DNA of 64,000 bases. Source: Rickettsiella grylli (GTDB lineage: Bacteria > Pseudomonadota > Gammaproteobacteria > Diplorickettsiales > Diplorickettsiaceae). The position numbers and the translations under genes are program-made. The notes beneath the pieces are model-generated. The model searched no databases. It was not told where the DNA came from and saw only the letters and a list, made by a program, of their open reading frames with translations. This document shows, piece after piece, positions 9,839 through 18,600 of the stretch (positions are counted from its first letter, which is position 1; every line of letters starts with the position of its first letter). The DNA is taken from NCBI RefSeq assembly GCF_000168295.1, contig NZ_AAQJ02000001.1, positions 576,001-640,000 of the forward strand. Reading direction: 5' to 3'.

Positions 9839-10285
9839 ATGATGGATCCGGAAAAAATTAATCAGCTTGTTAAACTTTTAGATGAGCATGGTTTAAATGA
9901 AATTGAATTTTCTGAAGGTTCCCAAACGATACGTATAAAACGCGATACACCACTTTCTGCACAGAGTGTGCCGATGCAATCACAGCCATCTCGTCTCAAT
10001 CTTTCAATGACGCCAACAGCATTGCCGGCATCTGAAAAAGCGGAAACCGAAGATAATATTTTAGTCGCACCCGTGTTGGGGACCGTTTATTTAGCCCCTT
10101 CACCGGGTGCTGAACCTTTTGTTCATTTAGGTCAATCGGTTAAAAAAGGAGATACCGTCTGTATCATTGAAGCGATGAAAATGATGAATCATATCGAAGC
10201 GCATAAAGACGGTATTATTAAAAAAAGATTTGTCGAAAACGGGATGCCCGTTCAATATAATGATTCTTTATTTATCATTGAATAA
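9839..10285 (+). CDS. accB: Biotin carboxyl carrier protein of acetyl-CoA carboxylase
   Basis: AccB carries the biotin that shuttles CO2 between the carboxylase and transferase parts of acetyl-CoA carboxylase, the committed step of fatty acid synthesis. The 148-residue protein has a helical N-terminus, a Pro/Ser/Ala linker (about 45-70) and a biotinyl domain with the EAMKMMN motif, biotin on Lys114. Two adjacent ATGs start the frame, with AGAGG upstream. The 145-base leader holds a small inverted repeat (ATATGC with GCATAT near 9800-9820) of unknown role. accC follows after 31 bases. Confidence 0.96.
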   Translation: MMDPEKINQLVKLLDEHGLNEIEFSEGSQTIRIKRDTPLSAQSVPMQSQPSRLNLSMTPTALPASEKAETEDNILVAPVLGTVYLAPSPGAEPFVHLGQSVKKGDTVCIIEAMKMMNHIEAHKDGIIKKRFVENGMPVQYNDSLFIIE

Positions 10286-10316
10286 TTGCGTGGGTTAAAA
10301 TGAGTAGGTAAAAATA

Positions 10317-11657
10317 ATGCTAAATAAAGTGGTTATTGCAAATCGTGGTGAAATTGCTTTACGTATTTTACGGGCGTGTAAAGAACTCGGTATTCAAACG
10401 GTCGCTTTGCATTCAACCGCGGATGATAATTTAAAACATGTGAAACTCGCTGACGAGACAGTCTGTATTGGTCCTCCTTCTGCAAGTCAAAGTTATTTAA
10501 ACATCCCTGCCATTATTAGCGCGGCTGAAATTACAGATGCGATGGGGATACATCCGGGTTATGGCTTCCTTTCTGAAAATGCAGATTTTGCAGAACGGGT
10601 CCAACAAAGTGGTTTTGTTTTTATTGGACCTGAACCGGAAACTATCCGGAGAATGGGGGATAAAGTATCGGCGATTGCCGCGATGCGAAAAGCAAAGATC
10701 CCGTGTGTACCGGGCTCGGAAGGTGAATTAGAGAATGATGATAAAAAAAATTTGAAAATCGCACAAAAAATTGGTTATCCGGTATTGATTAAAGCCGCCG
10801 GTGGAGGAGGGGGGCGAGGGATCCGTGTGGTGCATAGTGAGGCAGCGTTGTTAAGTGCAATTTCACTGACGCGATCGGAAGCAGAAGCTAACTTTAAAAA
10901 TGCCAGTGTTTATTTGGAAAAATTTTTAATTAATCCAAGACATATTGAAATCCAAGTATTAGGTGATGGTCAAGGTCATGCGGTCCATCTCGGTGAGCGA
11001 GATTGTTCTATGCAACGCCGCCATCAAAAAGTCATTGAAGAAGCGCCGGCTGTCGGAATTACTGAAAAACAACGTCAACAGATGGGTGAACTCTGTGTCA
11101 AAGCGTGTCGTGATATGAATTATCGAGGTGCAGGGACGTTTGAATTTCTCTACGAAAACGGTCATTTTTATTTCATTGAAATGAATACAAGGATTCAAGT
11201 GGAACATCCGATTACTGAAATGGTTACCGGTATTGACTTAGTGGTTGAACAATTACGCATTGCATCCGGTGAAAAATTGAATTATAAACAAAAACAAATT
11301 AGTTTACGTGGCCATTCCATTGAATGTCGTATTAATGCAGAAGATCCAAAAACATTTATGCCCTCTCCGGGCGTCATCAGCTTATATCATCCTCCGGGGG
11401 GACCAGGCATTCGTGTGGATACACCCATTTATACGGGATATCGAGTTCCACCCTATTATGATTCATTAATAGGTAAGTTAATTGCCTATGGTGAAACGCG
11501 GGAAATTGCATTAGCGCGTTTACGCAATGCCTTAGATGAAATAGTGATAGAAGGCATTCACACCAATATTCCAATGCATCAAGCATTAGTGCGTGATGCC
11601 AATTTTATAAAAGGCGGAACAAACATCCACTATCTTGAAAAACATTTATCACAATAA
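10317..11657 (+). CDS. accC: Biotin carboxylase subunit of acetyl-CoA carboxylase
   Basis: AccC carboxylates the biotin on AccB with ATP and bicarbonate. The 446-residue sequence is a full-length ATP-grasp protein: the N-terminal [20 protein letters not shown], the Gly-rich ATP loop [11 protein letters not shown] near residue 162, a conserved [15 protein letters not shown] stretch, and the [16 protein letters not shown] metal/ATP-binding segment. It forms an operon with accB upstream and prmA five bases downstream. Confidence 0.97.
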   Translation: MLNKVVIANRGEIALRILRACKELGIQTVALHSTADDNLKHVKLADETVCIGPPSASQSYLNIPAIISAAEITDAMGIHPGYGFLSENADFAERVQQSGFVFIGPEPETIRRMGDKVSAIAAMRKAKIPCVPGSEGELENDDKKNLKIAQKIGYPVLIKAAGGGGGRGIRVVHSEAALLSAISLTRSEAEANFKNASVYLEKFLINPRHIEIQVLGDGQGHAVHLGERDCSMQRRHQKVIEEAPAVGITEKQRQQMGELCVKACRDMNYRGAGTFEFLYENGHFYFIEMNTRIQVEHPITEMVTGIDLVVEQLRIASGEKLNYKQKQISLRGHSIECRINAEDPKTFMPSPGVISLYHPPGGPGIRVDTPIYTGYRVPPYYDSLIGKLIAYGETREIALARLRNALDEIVIEGIHTNIPMHQALVRDANFIKGGTNIHYLEKHLSQ

Positions 11658-11661
11658 CGCG

Positions 11662-12549
11662 ATGGCTTGTTTACAACTCTATCTGAATACACTCAGCGAA
11701 CATGTCGACCGTGTGAGTCATGTGTTAGAAAATAGAGGGGCTATCGCCATTACATGGCAACCTCTCGTTGAAGAAAACATTTATGAACCCCCATTAAATA
11801 CGACACCACTGTGGCAACAGGTTAAAGTGAGTGCTATTTTCGCAGAAGAAACGTCCTTGTCTGAAGTTTTGGAGCACTTACATCAAACATTTGATGAAGA
11901 CGTTATTTTAGAAAGTCGTTATGAACGATTAAACGATAAAGCGTGGGAACAGTGTTGGATAAACGATTTTAAGCCGATGCGTTTTGGAAAAAAACTCTGG
12001 ATTTGTCCGAGTACGTCTGATCCCCCTTTGAAAAATGCGGTGAATGTTCGTTTAGATCCGGGTTTAGCGTTCGGCACTGGTACGCATCCCAGTACGGCCT
12101 TATGCTTGGAATGGTTAGCGTGTGAAATACTTGAAGATAAAACAATGATTGATTATGGTTGTGGTTCTGGTATTTTAGCGGTCGCCGCGATTAAACTGGG
12201 TGCTAAGCAGGTGAGTGCAATTGATCATGATCCACAAGCGGTAACAGCCTGTGCAATGAACGCCGAACGTAATGAAATTACGGACGAAAAATTGAAAGTT
12301 TATTTCCCCGCAAATTTTCGCTACCAAGAACCCGTCGATATTGTGATAGCGAATATCTTAGCACAACCGCTGGTTGATTTAGCTCCTTATTTTCGATCGT
12401 TACTAAAGCCCAATGCTGATTGTGTTTTAGCAGGGATTTTAAATGAGCAAATGGATAGCGTGCGCAAAGCGTATTGTGCGAACGGATTCGAAATAATAAA
12501 GATAAATTCTCAACAAGAATGGGTCAGTTTAGTAGGGAGAGCCCTCTAA
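11662..12549 (+). CDS. prmA: Ribosomal protein L11 methyltransferase
   Basis: PrmA trimethylates ribosomal protein L11 using S-adenosylmethionine. The 295-residue protein opens with MACLQLYLNTL and contains the SAM-binding motif DYGCGSGILAVAA (about residue 160), preceded by LDPGLAFGTGTHPST, which is diagnostic for PrmA, and a NILAQPLVDLAP segment. The start at 11662 is chosen for homology; it lies five bases after the accC stop. An upstream in-frame ATG at 11635 lies inside accC and would add nine unrelated residues. Confidence 0.95.
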   Translation: MACLQLYLNTLSEHVDRVSHVLENRGAIAITWQPLVEENIYEPPLNTTPLWQQVKVSAIFAEETSLSEVLEHLHQTFDEDVILESRYERLNDKAWEQCWINDFKPMRFGKKLWICPSTSDPPLKNAVNVRLDPGLAFGTGTHPSTALCLEWLACEILEDKTMIDYGCGSGILAVAAIKLGAKQVSAIDHDPQAVTACAMNAERNEITDEKLKVYFPANFRYQEPVDIVIANILAQPLVDLAPYFRSLLKPNADCVLAGILNEQMDSVRKAYCANGFEIIKINSQQEWVSLVGRAL

Positions 12550-12556
12550 AATTGTT

Positions 12557-13789
12557 ATGAAAATGCTTGCCTTGGGAATCAATCATCAAACAGTCGATTT
12601 TGCGCTCAGAGAGAAACTGAGTTTTAGTAAGGATTATCTAGCCCATTCCTTACGTGCAATGTTAAGAGACACGTTAACAGAAGAAGCCATTATTTTATCC
12701 ACCTGTCATCGCACTGAATTTTATTGTATTAATGGCGATGTCCAAAAAACAATGAATTGGCTGTATCGCTATAAAAAGCTTTCGCATGATCATTTAAAGT
12801 CTCATTGGTATGTTTATCAGCAAGAAAACGTATTACGTCATTTGTTGCGTTTAGCCACAGGTTTAGATTCTAAAATCTTAGGCGAACCACAAATTTTAGG
12901 TCAAATAAAAACAGCTTATGCATTTGCTCATTCATTAGGCAGTGTGGGGGTACATTTTAATCGGTTATTTCAATATGTTTTTTCTGCGAGTAAATACGTA
13001 CGTGGAGTGACCGATATTACGGCCCATCCTGTATCGCTTGCTTTTGCAGTGGTGACGTGTGCCAAACGAATTTTTGCATGCTTGGCAGATAAAAAGATTT
13101 TATTGATAGGTGCCGGTGATACCATTTCCTTAGTAGGAAAGTATTTATTCTCGCAAAACGTTCGTCAGTTTTGGATTGCGAATCGGACATTACAACAAGC
13201 CGAAAAATTAGGTAAAACGATTGGTGGTCAAGCGATTTGTTTAAATGCAATCCCTTATTTCTTAGCGAAAGCCGATATCATTATTGCTGCAACAGCAAGT
13301 GATGTACCCCATATTAAAAGATATAACCTAAAACAAGCCCTGAAGACGCGTAAACGACGACCTTTATTTATTGCTGATCTCGGTATGCCCAGAGATGTGG
13401 AGTCTGCTGTTCAAGAATTGGAGGACGTTTACCTTTATACATTAGCGGATTTGCATACATTGATCCAAAAAAATCAACAAGGTCGAAAAGCTGCAGCAGT
13501 CAAAGCAGAAAGTTTGATAGAAGAAAAAGTGCAACGCTATTTGGAACAGTTAAAAATAAAAGCAGCGGCTCCACTGATTTGTTCTTACCGAAAACATGCT
13601 GAACAGCTTCGTGATGCTGAAGTTGAAAAAGCGTTAAGTTTATTAAAAAAAGGTCGTCGTCAAGAAGCCGTGATCAAACAATTAGCCTATCGGTTGACGA
13701 ATAAATTGATTCATGCGCCGAGTATTGCTTTAACTCAAACAGAAAAATATAACGAAGACGTTCTTTTTAAAACATTTATCGATAAATAA
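12557..13789 (+). CDS. hemA: Glutamyl-tRNA reductase
   Basis: HemA reduces glutamyl-tRNA to glutamate-1-semialdehyde, the first step of the C5 route to heme. The 410-residue protein has the catalytic Cys50 in STCHRTE, the LGEPQILGQ motif near residue 110, an NADPH-binding GAGDTISLVGKYL and a C-terminal helical dimerisation part. It is eight bases after prmA, so probably in the accBC operon. In many gammaproteobacteria prfA and prmC follow hemA; here they are 6.6 kb away. Confidence 0.96.
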   Translation: MKMLALGINHQTVDFALREKLSFSKDYLAHSLRAMLRDTLTEEAIILSTCHRTEFYCINGDVQKTMNWLYRYKKLSHDHLKSHWYVYQQENVLRHLLRLATGLDSKILGEPQILGQIKTAYAFAHSLGSVGVHFNRLFQYVFSASKYVRGVTDITAHPVSLAFAVVTCAKRIFACLADKKILLIGAGDTISLVGKYLFSQNVRQFWIANRTLQQAEKLGKTIGGQAICLNAIPYFLAKADIIIAATASDVPHIKRYNLKQALKTRKRRPLFIADLGMPRDVESAVQELEDVYLYTLADLHTLIQKNQQGRKAAAVKAESLIEEKVQRYLEQLKIKAAAPLICSYRKHAEQLRDAEVEKALSLLKKGRRQEAVIKQLAYRLTNKLIHAPSIALTQTEKYNEDVLFKTFIDK

Positions 13790-13828
13790 CACCATCCATT
13801 ATGAAAAATAAATAAAATTTCCGCGGGG

Positions 13829-14557
13829 TTAAATCGAATTTCGATAGGTAATAGGACAAACCTCATCAATGCTTTTATCATCGTTTGTCGTGACATCCGA
13901 CGAATGATCAACAGTAAAAATATTGGAGTTTCTCTTTGGGACAGCAAAAAGGATTGGACTTATTGGTTTTATGAAGTCTATTGATGAAGAAGGATGGGAA
14001 ATAGATCCATTTTCGAGTGGAGCCATCAAGCTTTCCGTATTTTGTAAGGCGTCTACTAATTGCTGGGTTATCCCTTGATGATGTGCCAATGTCCGTTGCA
14101 GTTTTTTCAGTCGAGATAAATTAAAAAGCTTCGCTATACCAAGACCTAAAGTGGGTAATAAGTCTGCAACAAGTAAAATCCCATAGACTCCTTTCCCGAG
14201 AAGGAGCGAAAGGGGCTGGATAAATGCAGCAGCCGGTGGAAAAAATAAAAAACATAAAATAGTGCTTACTGAGAGTAGAATAGCGAAGAGGCTAACACCG
14301 ATACCCCATTTATTTATCTTTTTGAGATGAGTCTGAGCCTGCGTGAGGAGGTGACGACATTTAATTTTAAAATCATTCTCCATATTAATTAATCGATTTA
14401 AAATAGTTGAAATCGCTTCGGGATCCTTCCCCTGAATCCTCAACGAATCAAAGGTTATTTTTTCGGGCAAAATAGCAAAAGGGAGTGAATAAATTTCCCT
14501 TAAATAATTCTGGCTATCCGAGGATAATAAATGAGTTTTAATGGAGAATTCAGACAT
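13829..14557 (-). CDS. Uncharacterised protein with two membrane segments
   Basis: I do not recognise this 242-residue protein. It has a helical N-terminal part (1-80), two long hydrophobic segments (about 88-110 and 116-140, with a Pro-rich FFPPAAAF between) and a polar C-terminal third rich in Ser, Asp and Asn. There is no signal peptide. No Shine-Dalgarno sequence precedes the ATG; instead TATAAT (14564-14569 on this strand) ends six bases before it, so the mRNA may be nearly leaderless. An orphan membrane protein in a Dot/Icm-bearing lineage could be a secreted effector, but nothing in the sequence proves it. Confidence 0.6.
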   Translation of the reverse strand: MSEFSIKTHLLSSDSQNYLREIYSLPFAILPEKITFDSLRIQGKDPEAISTILNRLINMENDFKIKCRHLLTQAQTHLKKINKWGIGVSLFAILLSVSTILCFLFFPPAAAFIQPLSLLLGKGVYGILLVADLLPTLGLGIAKLFNLSRLKKLQRTLAHHQGITQQLVDALQNTESLMAPLENGSISHPSSSIDFIKPISPILFAVPKRNSNIFTVDHSSDVTTNDDKSIDEVCPITYRNSI

Positions 14558-14691
14558 ATTTTTATTATACTAATTATTTTAAAACGGCGATTGCCAACAA
14601 TGGCTGACGACCGATTCATTCTACTTCAATGAATGAGTAAAAAACAATTCATAAATAATAGCTTAATAGCCATTTTTGGTAAATGACTCAT

Positions 14692-15867
14692 TTAAATGCA
14701 AAAAAAATATTTTAAGCTGAGCCAGCGCAATAAGCCAGCAAAACAACTGAGTACAACCATAAGGCTTGTAAACCAGAATAAATGCCCGGTATAAGTGAAA
14801 CTAAATAAAAGACTGGATATTGTACAAAACAAACTAATTAACGTGAAATAAACAGCCATGCGTTCATCCATCGGTTCAGGGCTTGCTTCAATGCAAAGTC
14901 GTTGTAAAGGAGTAGCGAGTGCTGTGCCGAAAGAAAAAATCATCAAGCTAATGATGAGCCCAATAAAGTCATGAGGGAAAATAAGACTTAAACTGAATGC
15001 AAGCACACTTGAGAATAAGGAAATTTTTAATCCGTGATTAATAAGGCGATTTATTTCAACATGATGCATTCGCTCCCTAAAATGTACTCCCAAGAGCTGA
15101 CTCGCCAATAATAACAGTTGTATGAGGCCAAAAAAAAGTGTATTGAGTTTAAAATGATGAACAATTAAAAAAGGTCCACTGACAAGCCATGCCACTTTAA
15201 CTAAATTATTAAAATTAATGATGACAAGATTTAACATAAATGCTTTATTTTTTAGAATGAGCTGATAATTGGTAAATATTTGTGACCATTCAAACATCAA
15301 TCGTTGCGTTGTCGTTTGTGTTTCTTTCATGATAAAACATAAACCGAACCATAAAATACTTGCGCTTAAGGCTAAAAAAATAAATATCCAGCGCCAAGGT
15401 AACCATTGTAAAAAAAGTCCACCCAGTAAAGGTCCTATCGCTGGTGCTAATAGGACAACACTGTTAACGAGCGCAATCATTTGAACGGCTTGTTTTCGTG
15501 GATAAGTTTCCTGCAAAGCAGCATAACCTGCTGTATTAAACGTTGTTATAGCCGCTCCTTGCATAAACCTGGCAATTAGTAAAATACGAATCGTTTCAGC
15601 AAATGCACACATCCACGTTGCTGTAATAAATAGAACACCGCCGATGAGTAACGTTGATCTTCTGCCAAATCTATCCGAGATAGGATCGAGCAATAAATAG
15701 AAAGTACTTGCACCCAAAAACCACGCCGTTAAGGTTTGTTGGGCTAATGTAATCGTGATATCCAAATCGCGGACGACACTCGGCATAGCGGGCAAATACA
15801 TATCGACAGCTAAATAACAAATTATTCCATAACAAATGAGTAATAATGAGAAAATAGGAATCATCAA
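14692..15867 (-). CDS. Bcr/CflA-type major facilitator drug exporter
   Basis: Predicted proton-coupled multidrug exporter of the major facilitator superfamily in the inner membrane. The 391-residue protein has about 12 hydrophobic helices and the DHA1 hallmarks: YLPAMPSVVRDLD after helix 1, a loop 2-3 motif DPISDRFGRRSTLL, and a helix-5 segment with PAIGPLLGGLF. These fit the Bcr/CflA branch. Substrate is unknown. It stands alone on the minus strand, and its upstream region is shared with a small plus-strand gene. Confidence 0.85.
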   Translation of the reverse strand: MMIPIFSLLLICYGIICYLAVDMYLPAMPSVVRDLDITITLAQQTLTAWFLGASTFYLLLDPISDRFGRRSTLLIGGVLFITATWMCAFAETIRILLIARFMQGAAITTFNTAGYAALQETYPRKQAVQMIALVNSVVLLAPAIGPLLGGLFLQWLPWRWIFIFLALSASILWFGLCFIMKETQTTTQRLMFEWSQIFTNYQLILKNKAFMLNLVIINFNNLVKVAWLVSGPFLIVHHFKLNTLFFGLIQLLLLASQLLGVHFRERMHHVEINRLINHGLKISLFSSVLAFSLSLIFPHDFIGLIISLMIFSFGTALATPLQRLCIEASPEPMDERMAVYFTLISLFCTISSLLFSFTYTGHLFWFTSLMVVLSCFAGLLRWLSLKYFFCI

Positions 15868-16116
15868 AGGTTTTATTTCAGTAAAATTTTAATTTTTAAA
15901 TTTTCTATTTTGAGTATATCAAAAATTATAATTCTTTTTTTAATATTTTAAATTTATTTCATTGAAGTAAAACAAAAAAATAGTTGTTTTTATAAATTAT
16001 TAAATAATACTATTTAATATAAACTTAATATAATGCGTTTATACTTATTAGCCTATTTTTATAGCGAATAAAAATAGGCTAAAGCGTTTACCTATGAATT
16101 GAGGATTATGACTACT
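15868..16116. promoter_or_regulatory. Divergent AT-rich intergenic region with a perfect 15-bp inverted repeat
   Basis: The region between the exporter gene and a small plus-strand gene is very AT-rich. It contains TATAAT at 16029-16034 and, just downstream, a perfect inverted repeat: arms 16048-16062 and 16068-16082 around the five-base loop AGCGA. The repeat has no T-run after it in the plus direction (AAGCG follows), so an operator or an mRNA 5' hairpin is more likely than a terminator. Confidence 0.55.
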
Positions 16117-16311
16117 ATGCTATCGATACGAATCAAAAAAACGAATCGTTATTATTCACTCAGAAAAAAAATAAGTCGATTGAAAAAAGCAAGCATCGAT
16201 AAAAAAATGAATACTTTACTTGAGGATGTTCAACAAAAAACAAAATCATTTCGTGACCATTACTTTCCTGATGAACTAAAGCGTAATAATAGGACATTCA
16301 ATGAAATATAA
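16117..16311 (+). CDS. Small basic hypothetical protein
   Basis: A 64-residue Lys/Arg-rich protein (MLSIRIKKTNRYYSLRKKIS at the start) with a predicted helical C-terminal half ending DELKRNNRTFNEI. I do not recognise it. GAGGA at 16101-16105 supports translation; ATG at 16117 gives spacing of 11, while ATG at 16108 (three more residues) would be only two bases from it. The gene follows the inverted repeat described above and is the only plus-strand gene between hemA and prfA. Confidence 0.45.
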   Translation: MLSIRIKKTNRYYSLRKKISRLKKASIDKKMNTLLEDVQQKTKSFRDHYFPDELKRNNRTFNEI

Positions 16312-16312
16312 T

Positions 16313-16969
16313 TTAGTTTTTGACGTATAAATTTTTTAAACAAAAACAATTAATTTCATTCAGTATTTTTTGTATGGCGGAATTCGCAGCCAGTGTACCA
16401 CCGTAGGGATCATCGTGAGGTGCAATTTCTACGGCGACGAAATCTTGCGTAGCGAGGATATGTCTGGAACGCGCATCGATAAGTTGTGCGCGTATTGCAA
16501 TACGAAAACGACTGGGGAAATAGATAAATTCTTGTTGAAAGCTCAGTAATTGGGTATTGAGCACCCAATCATAATCGGTCGTAGAGGGCGTGTTTATAAT
16601 CGCTTGAAAATAACCCGTATGTTGTAACGCGTTGATCAATAAAGGGTGTAACATTTCTGCCGGCGTGCCGACCCATCGATTTTGTGAAAAATATTGGATT
16701 TGATAACAGGCGGGGATATAGATCATACGTGACGTGTTATAGACTGCATTGACACGAGGTTGATTCACTAAAATAGTACGGCATCCCCGCTGTATAGGAC
16801 AATCCCCGTTGGGGTCCGGTATTGCCAGCGTAAAATAATGGGTTGGGGGTATTTTAATAGGTTCAAATAAAGAACAGGCTGATAACAATAAGAAAGCGAG
16901 AAAGCAAACGATGATTGCGATTATAAAATTATTTTTTTTATTGAAACAGGGAGAGAGAAAGTGAACCAT
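16313..16969 (-). CDS. PqiC-like auxiliary lipoprotein of an Mla/MCE transporter
   Basis: Last gene of a four-gene lipid-transport set. The 218-residue protein has an N-terminal hydrophobic segment ending in a lipobox (LLLSAC, Cys near residue 32), then a soluble domain opening PTHYFTLAIPDP, typical of the ABC-transporter auxiliary lipoproteins (PqiC/YmbA type). It is expected to sit in the outer membrane facing the periplasm and receive lipids from the MCE protein. Four bases separate it from the MCE gene. The first Met leaves a rather long pre-signal region, so the true start may be slightly downstream. Confidence 0.75.
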   Translation of the reverse strand: MVHFLSPCFNKKNNFIIAIIVCFLAFLLLSACSLFEPIKIPPTHYFTLAIPDPNGDCPIQRGCRTILVNQPRVNAVYNTSRMIYIPACYQIQYFSQNRWVGTPAEMLHPLLINALQHTGYFQAIINTPSTTDYDWVLNTQLLSFQQEFIYFPSRFRIAIRAQLIDARSRHILATQDFVAVEIAPHDDPYGGTLAANSAIQKILNEINCFCLKNLYVKN

Positions 16970-16973
16970 TTTA

Positions 16974-17771
16974 TTATTCTCCTGGACCTAAAGGAGGAGG
17001 TTTTTGTCCGCGAATTAATAGACTAGGATTTTGTCTGAGATGATCAGATAATTCTAATAAGTTGTCAGTGATAAGACTTAAATTATTCAAAACTTGATTG
17101 GTTGATGGAAGTGTTTGTTGACTGAGTGTATTCATTAACGCGGGAAACGACCGTGATGAACGCGCGGTATTAATTAAAATAGTATCGAAGCATTTACTTT
17201 GCGCCGCTAAATGCTGACTGGTTATGGATAAATTATTTAAAATCTTTTTCAATAAAATCGGATTTTCTCCCCCTAATATGCCATTAATATCCTCTGTAAT
17301 TTGATTCATATTATGATTTAAATCACGTAATGTGTGATCTAAGCGGAAAAAAAACGACGGCGTACTTTTAATAATGGGGTATTTTTCGCCGTGAAGACGA
17401 GGAATAGGATTTAAATGCGTGTCACTTCCTTTTAAGGCGACGTAGACAATACCCGTTAAACCTTGACTATTTAGAGTAGCGGTTGTTCCTTCGGTGACTG
17501 GGGTATGCTCTTCGATTTGCAAGAGCAAACGAACTTGTTCTGGATTGTTTTGGGTTAAATAAATTTTTTTAACTGAACCGACGACGACACCATTATATTT
17601 TACAGGAGAGTTCACGGCCAAGCCTGAAACAGATTCATGCATAATAACAAGAAAATGTTTATAACGCTTTGTCGATATTCCAGTGGATAACCAAACAATA
17701 AAAATAACGAGCGTCATCGTTAAAATGAGAACGAAAGCACCCACTAAGGTATAATTGACTTTAGTGTCCAT
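16974..17771 (-). CDS. MCE-domain (MlaD-like) periplasmic lipid-transfer protein
   Basis: MCE proteins form hexameric rings that carry phospholipids across the periplasm. The 265-residue protein starts MDTKVNYTLVGAFVL, one membrane helix (8-30), then one MCE domain (SGLAVNSPVKYNGVVVGSV, about 42-115) and a helical C-terminus with Asn/Leu-rich heptads. The start at 17771 is set by homology and a GGGAAATT ribosome site; it overlaps the ATPase gene by 11 bases. The longer upstream frame to 17873 lies inside the ATPase gene and is rejected. Confidence 0.88.
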   Translation of the reverse strand: MDTKVNYTLVGAFVLILTMTLVIFIVWLSTGISTKRYKHFLVIMHESVSGLAVNSPVKYNGVVVGSVKKIYLTQNNPEQVRLLLQIEEHTPVTEGTTATLNSQGLTGIVYVALKGSDTHLNPIPRLHGEKYPIIKSTPSFFFRLDHTLRDLNHNMNQITEDINGILGGENPILLKKILNNLSITSQHLAAQSKCFDTILINTARSSRSFPALMNTLSQQTLPSTNQVLNNLSLITDNLLELSDHLRQNPSLLIRGQKPPPLGPGE

Positions 17772-18549
17772 AATTTCCCTCATAAAGATGTTGTGCAGTG
17801 CGCCCTCGCGGTCCCTGAAAATAAGTGCGGATAGCCGTTTGTTTTGATTGTACAAGTTGCGCCATGGGTGCAAATTCTAAAATACGCCCCGCACTTAAGA
17901 AAGCAACTTTGTCGGTAATTTGCCATAAAGTATCCAGATCATGCGTGACCATAACAATGGTTAATCCTAAAATACTGCGCAGATTTAAAACAAGTTTGTC
18001 AAACTCTGCTGCACCTTGTGGATCGAGACCCGTGGTGGGCTCATCTAATAACAATAATTCAGGATCCATAATGAGTGCGCGTGCGAGAGCGGCACGTTTT
18101 AGCATCCCACCGCTTAATTCAGCAGGGTATTTTACAGCAGATTCTAACGGTAAACCGACCGCTAATAACTTAATTAAAGCGAGCTCCTTGACCGTTGATC
18201 GATCAAGTTGAGTATGTTCTTGTAAAGGAAAGGAAATATTTTCAATGACATTGAGTGAAGTAAAGAGTGCAGATTGTTGAAATAAGACTCCCCAACGACA
18301 TTGTAATGTGAGCAGTTCATTGGAAGAAAGTTTGCTTAAATTTTTACCAAATACTTCAATGTTGCCTGAAGCAGGCGTCATTAATGCTAAAATTTCACGC
18401 AATAAAACAGATTTTCCAGAACCACTTTTGCCAACCAGCGCAACAATTTCACCCCGTTGTACTTGCAGTGTAATGTCACGATGAATCCATTGGCCAGCAA
18501 TGCATAGTTTAACGTTTTTAACGTTTATAACAGGGTCACATGATGTCAT
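17761..18549 (-). CDS. MlaF-like ABC transporter ATP-binding protein
   Basis: ATPase of the MCE/Mla-type lipid transporter. The 262-residue protein has Walker A GKSGSGKS (about 40), a Q-loop, the signature ELSGGMLKRAALARAL (about 145) and Walker B LLLLDEPTTGLDP. The LSGGM signature, in place of the usual LSGGQ, is typical of MlaF/Ttg2A proteins. The gene lies between the permease and MCE genes and is translationally coupled to the latter. Confidence 0.9.
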   Translation of the reverse strand: MTSCDPVINVKNVKLCIAGQWIHRDITLQVQRGEIVALVGKSGSGKSVLLREILALMTPASGNIEVFGKNLSKLSSNELLTLQCRWGVLFQQSALFTSLNVIENISFPLQEHTQLDRSTVKELALIKLLAVGLPLESAVKYPAELSGGMLKRAALARALIMDPELLLLDEPTTGLDPQGAAEFDKLVLNLRSILGLTIVMVTHDLDTLWQITDKVAFLSAGRILEFAPMAQLVQSKQTAIRTYFQGPRGRTAQHLYEGNYGH

Positions 18550-18600
18550 AATCTGAGTATAGCGGATTTTGATTCTATGAGTTTCTACAAGAAAGGGTGA

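Noticed and set aside
17825..18211. 128-codon plus-strand frame inside the ABC ATPase gene
   Set aside because: It covers the Walker B and signature region of the ATPase on the other strand; no sign of independent coding.
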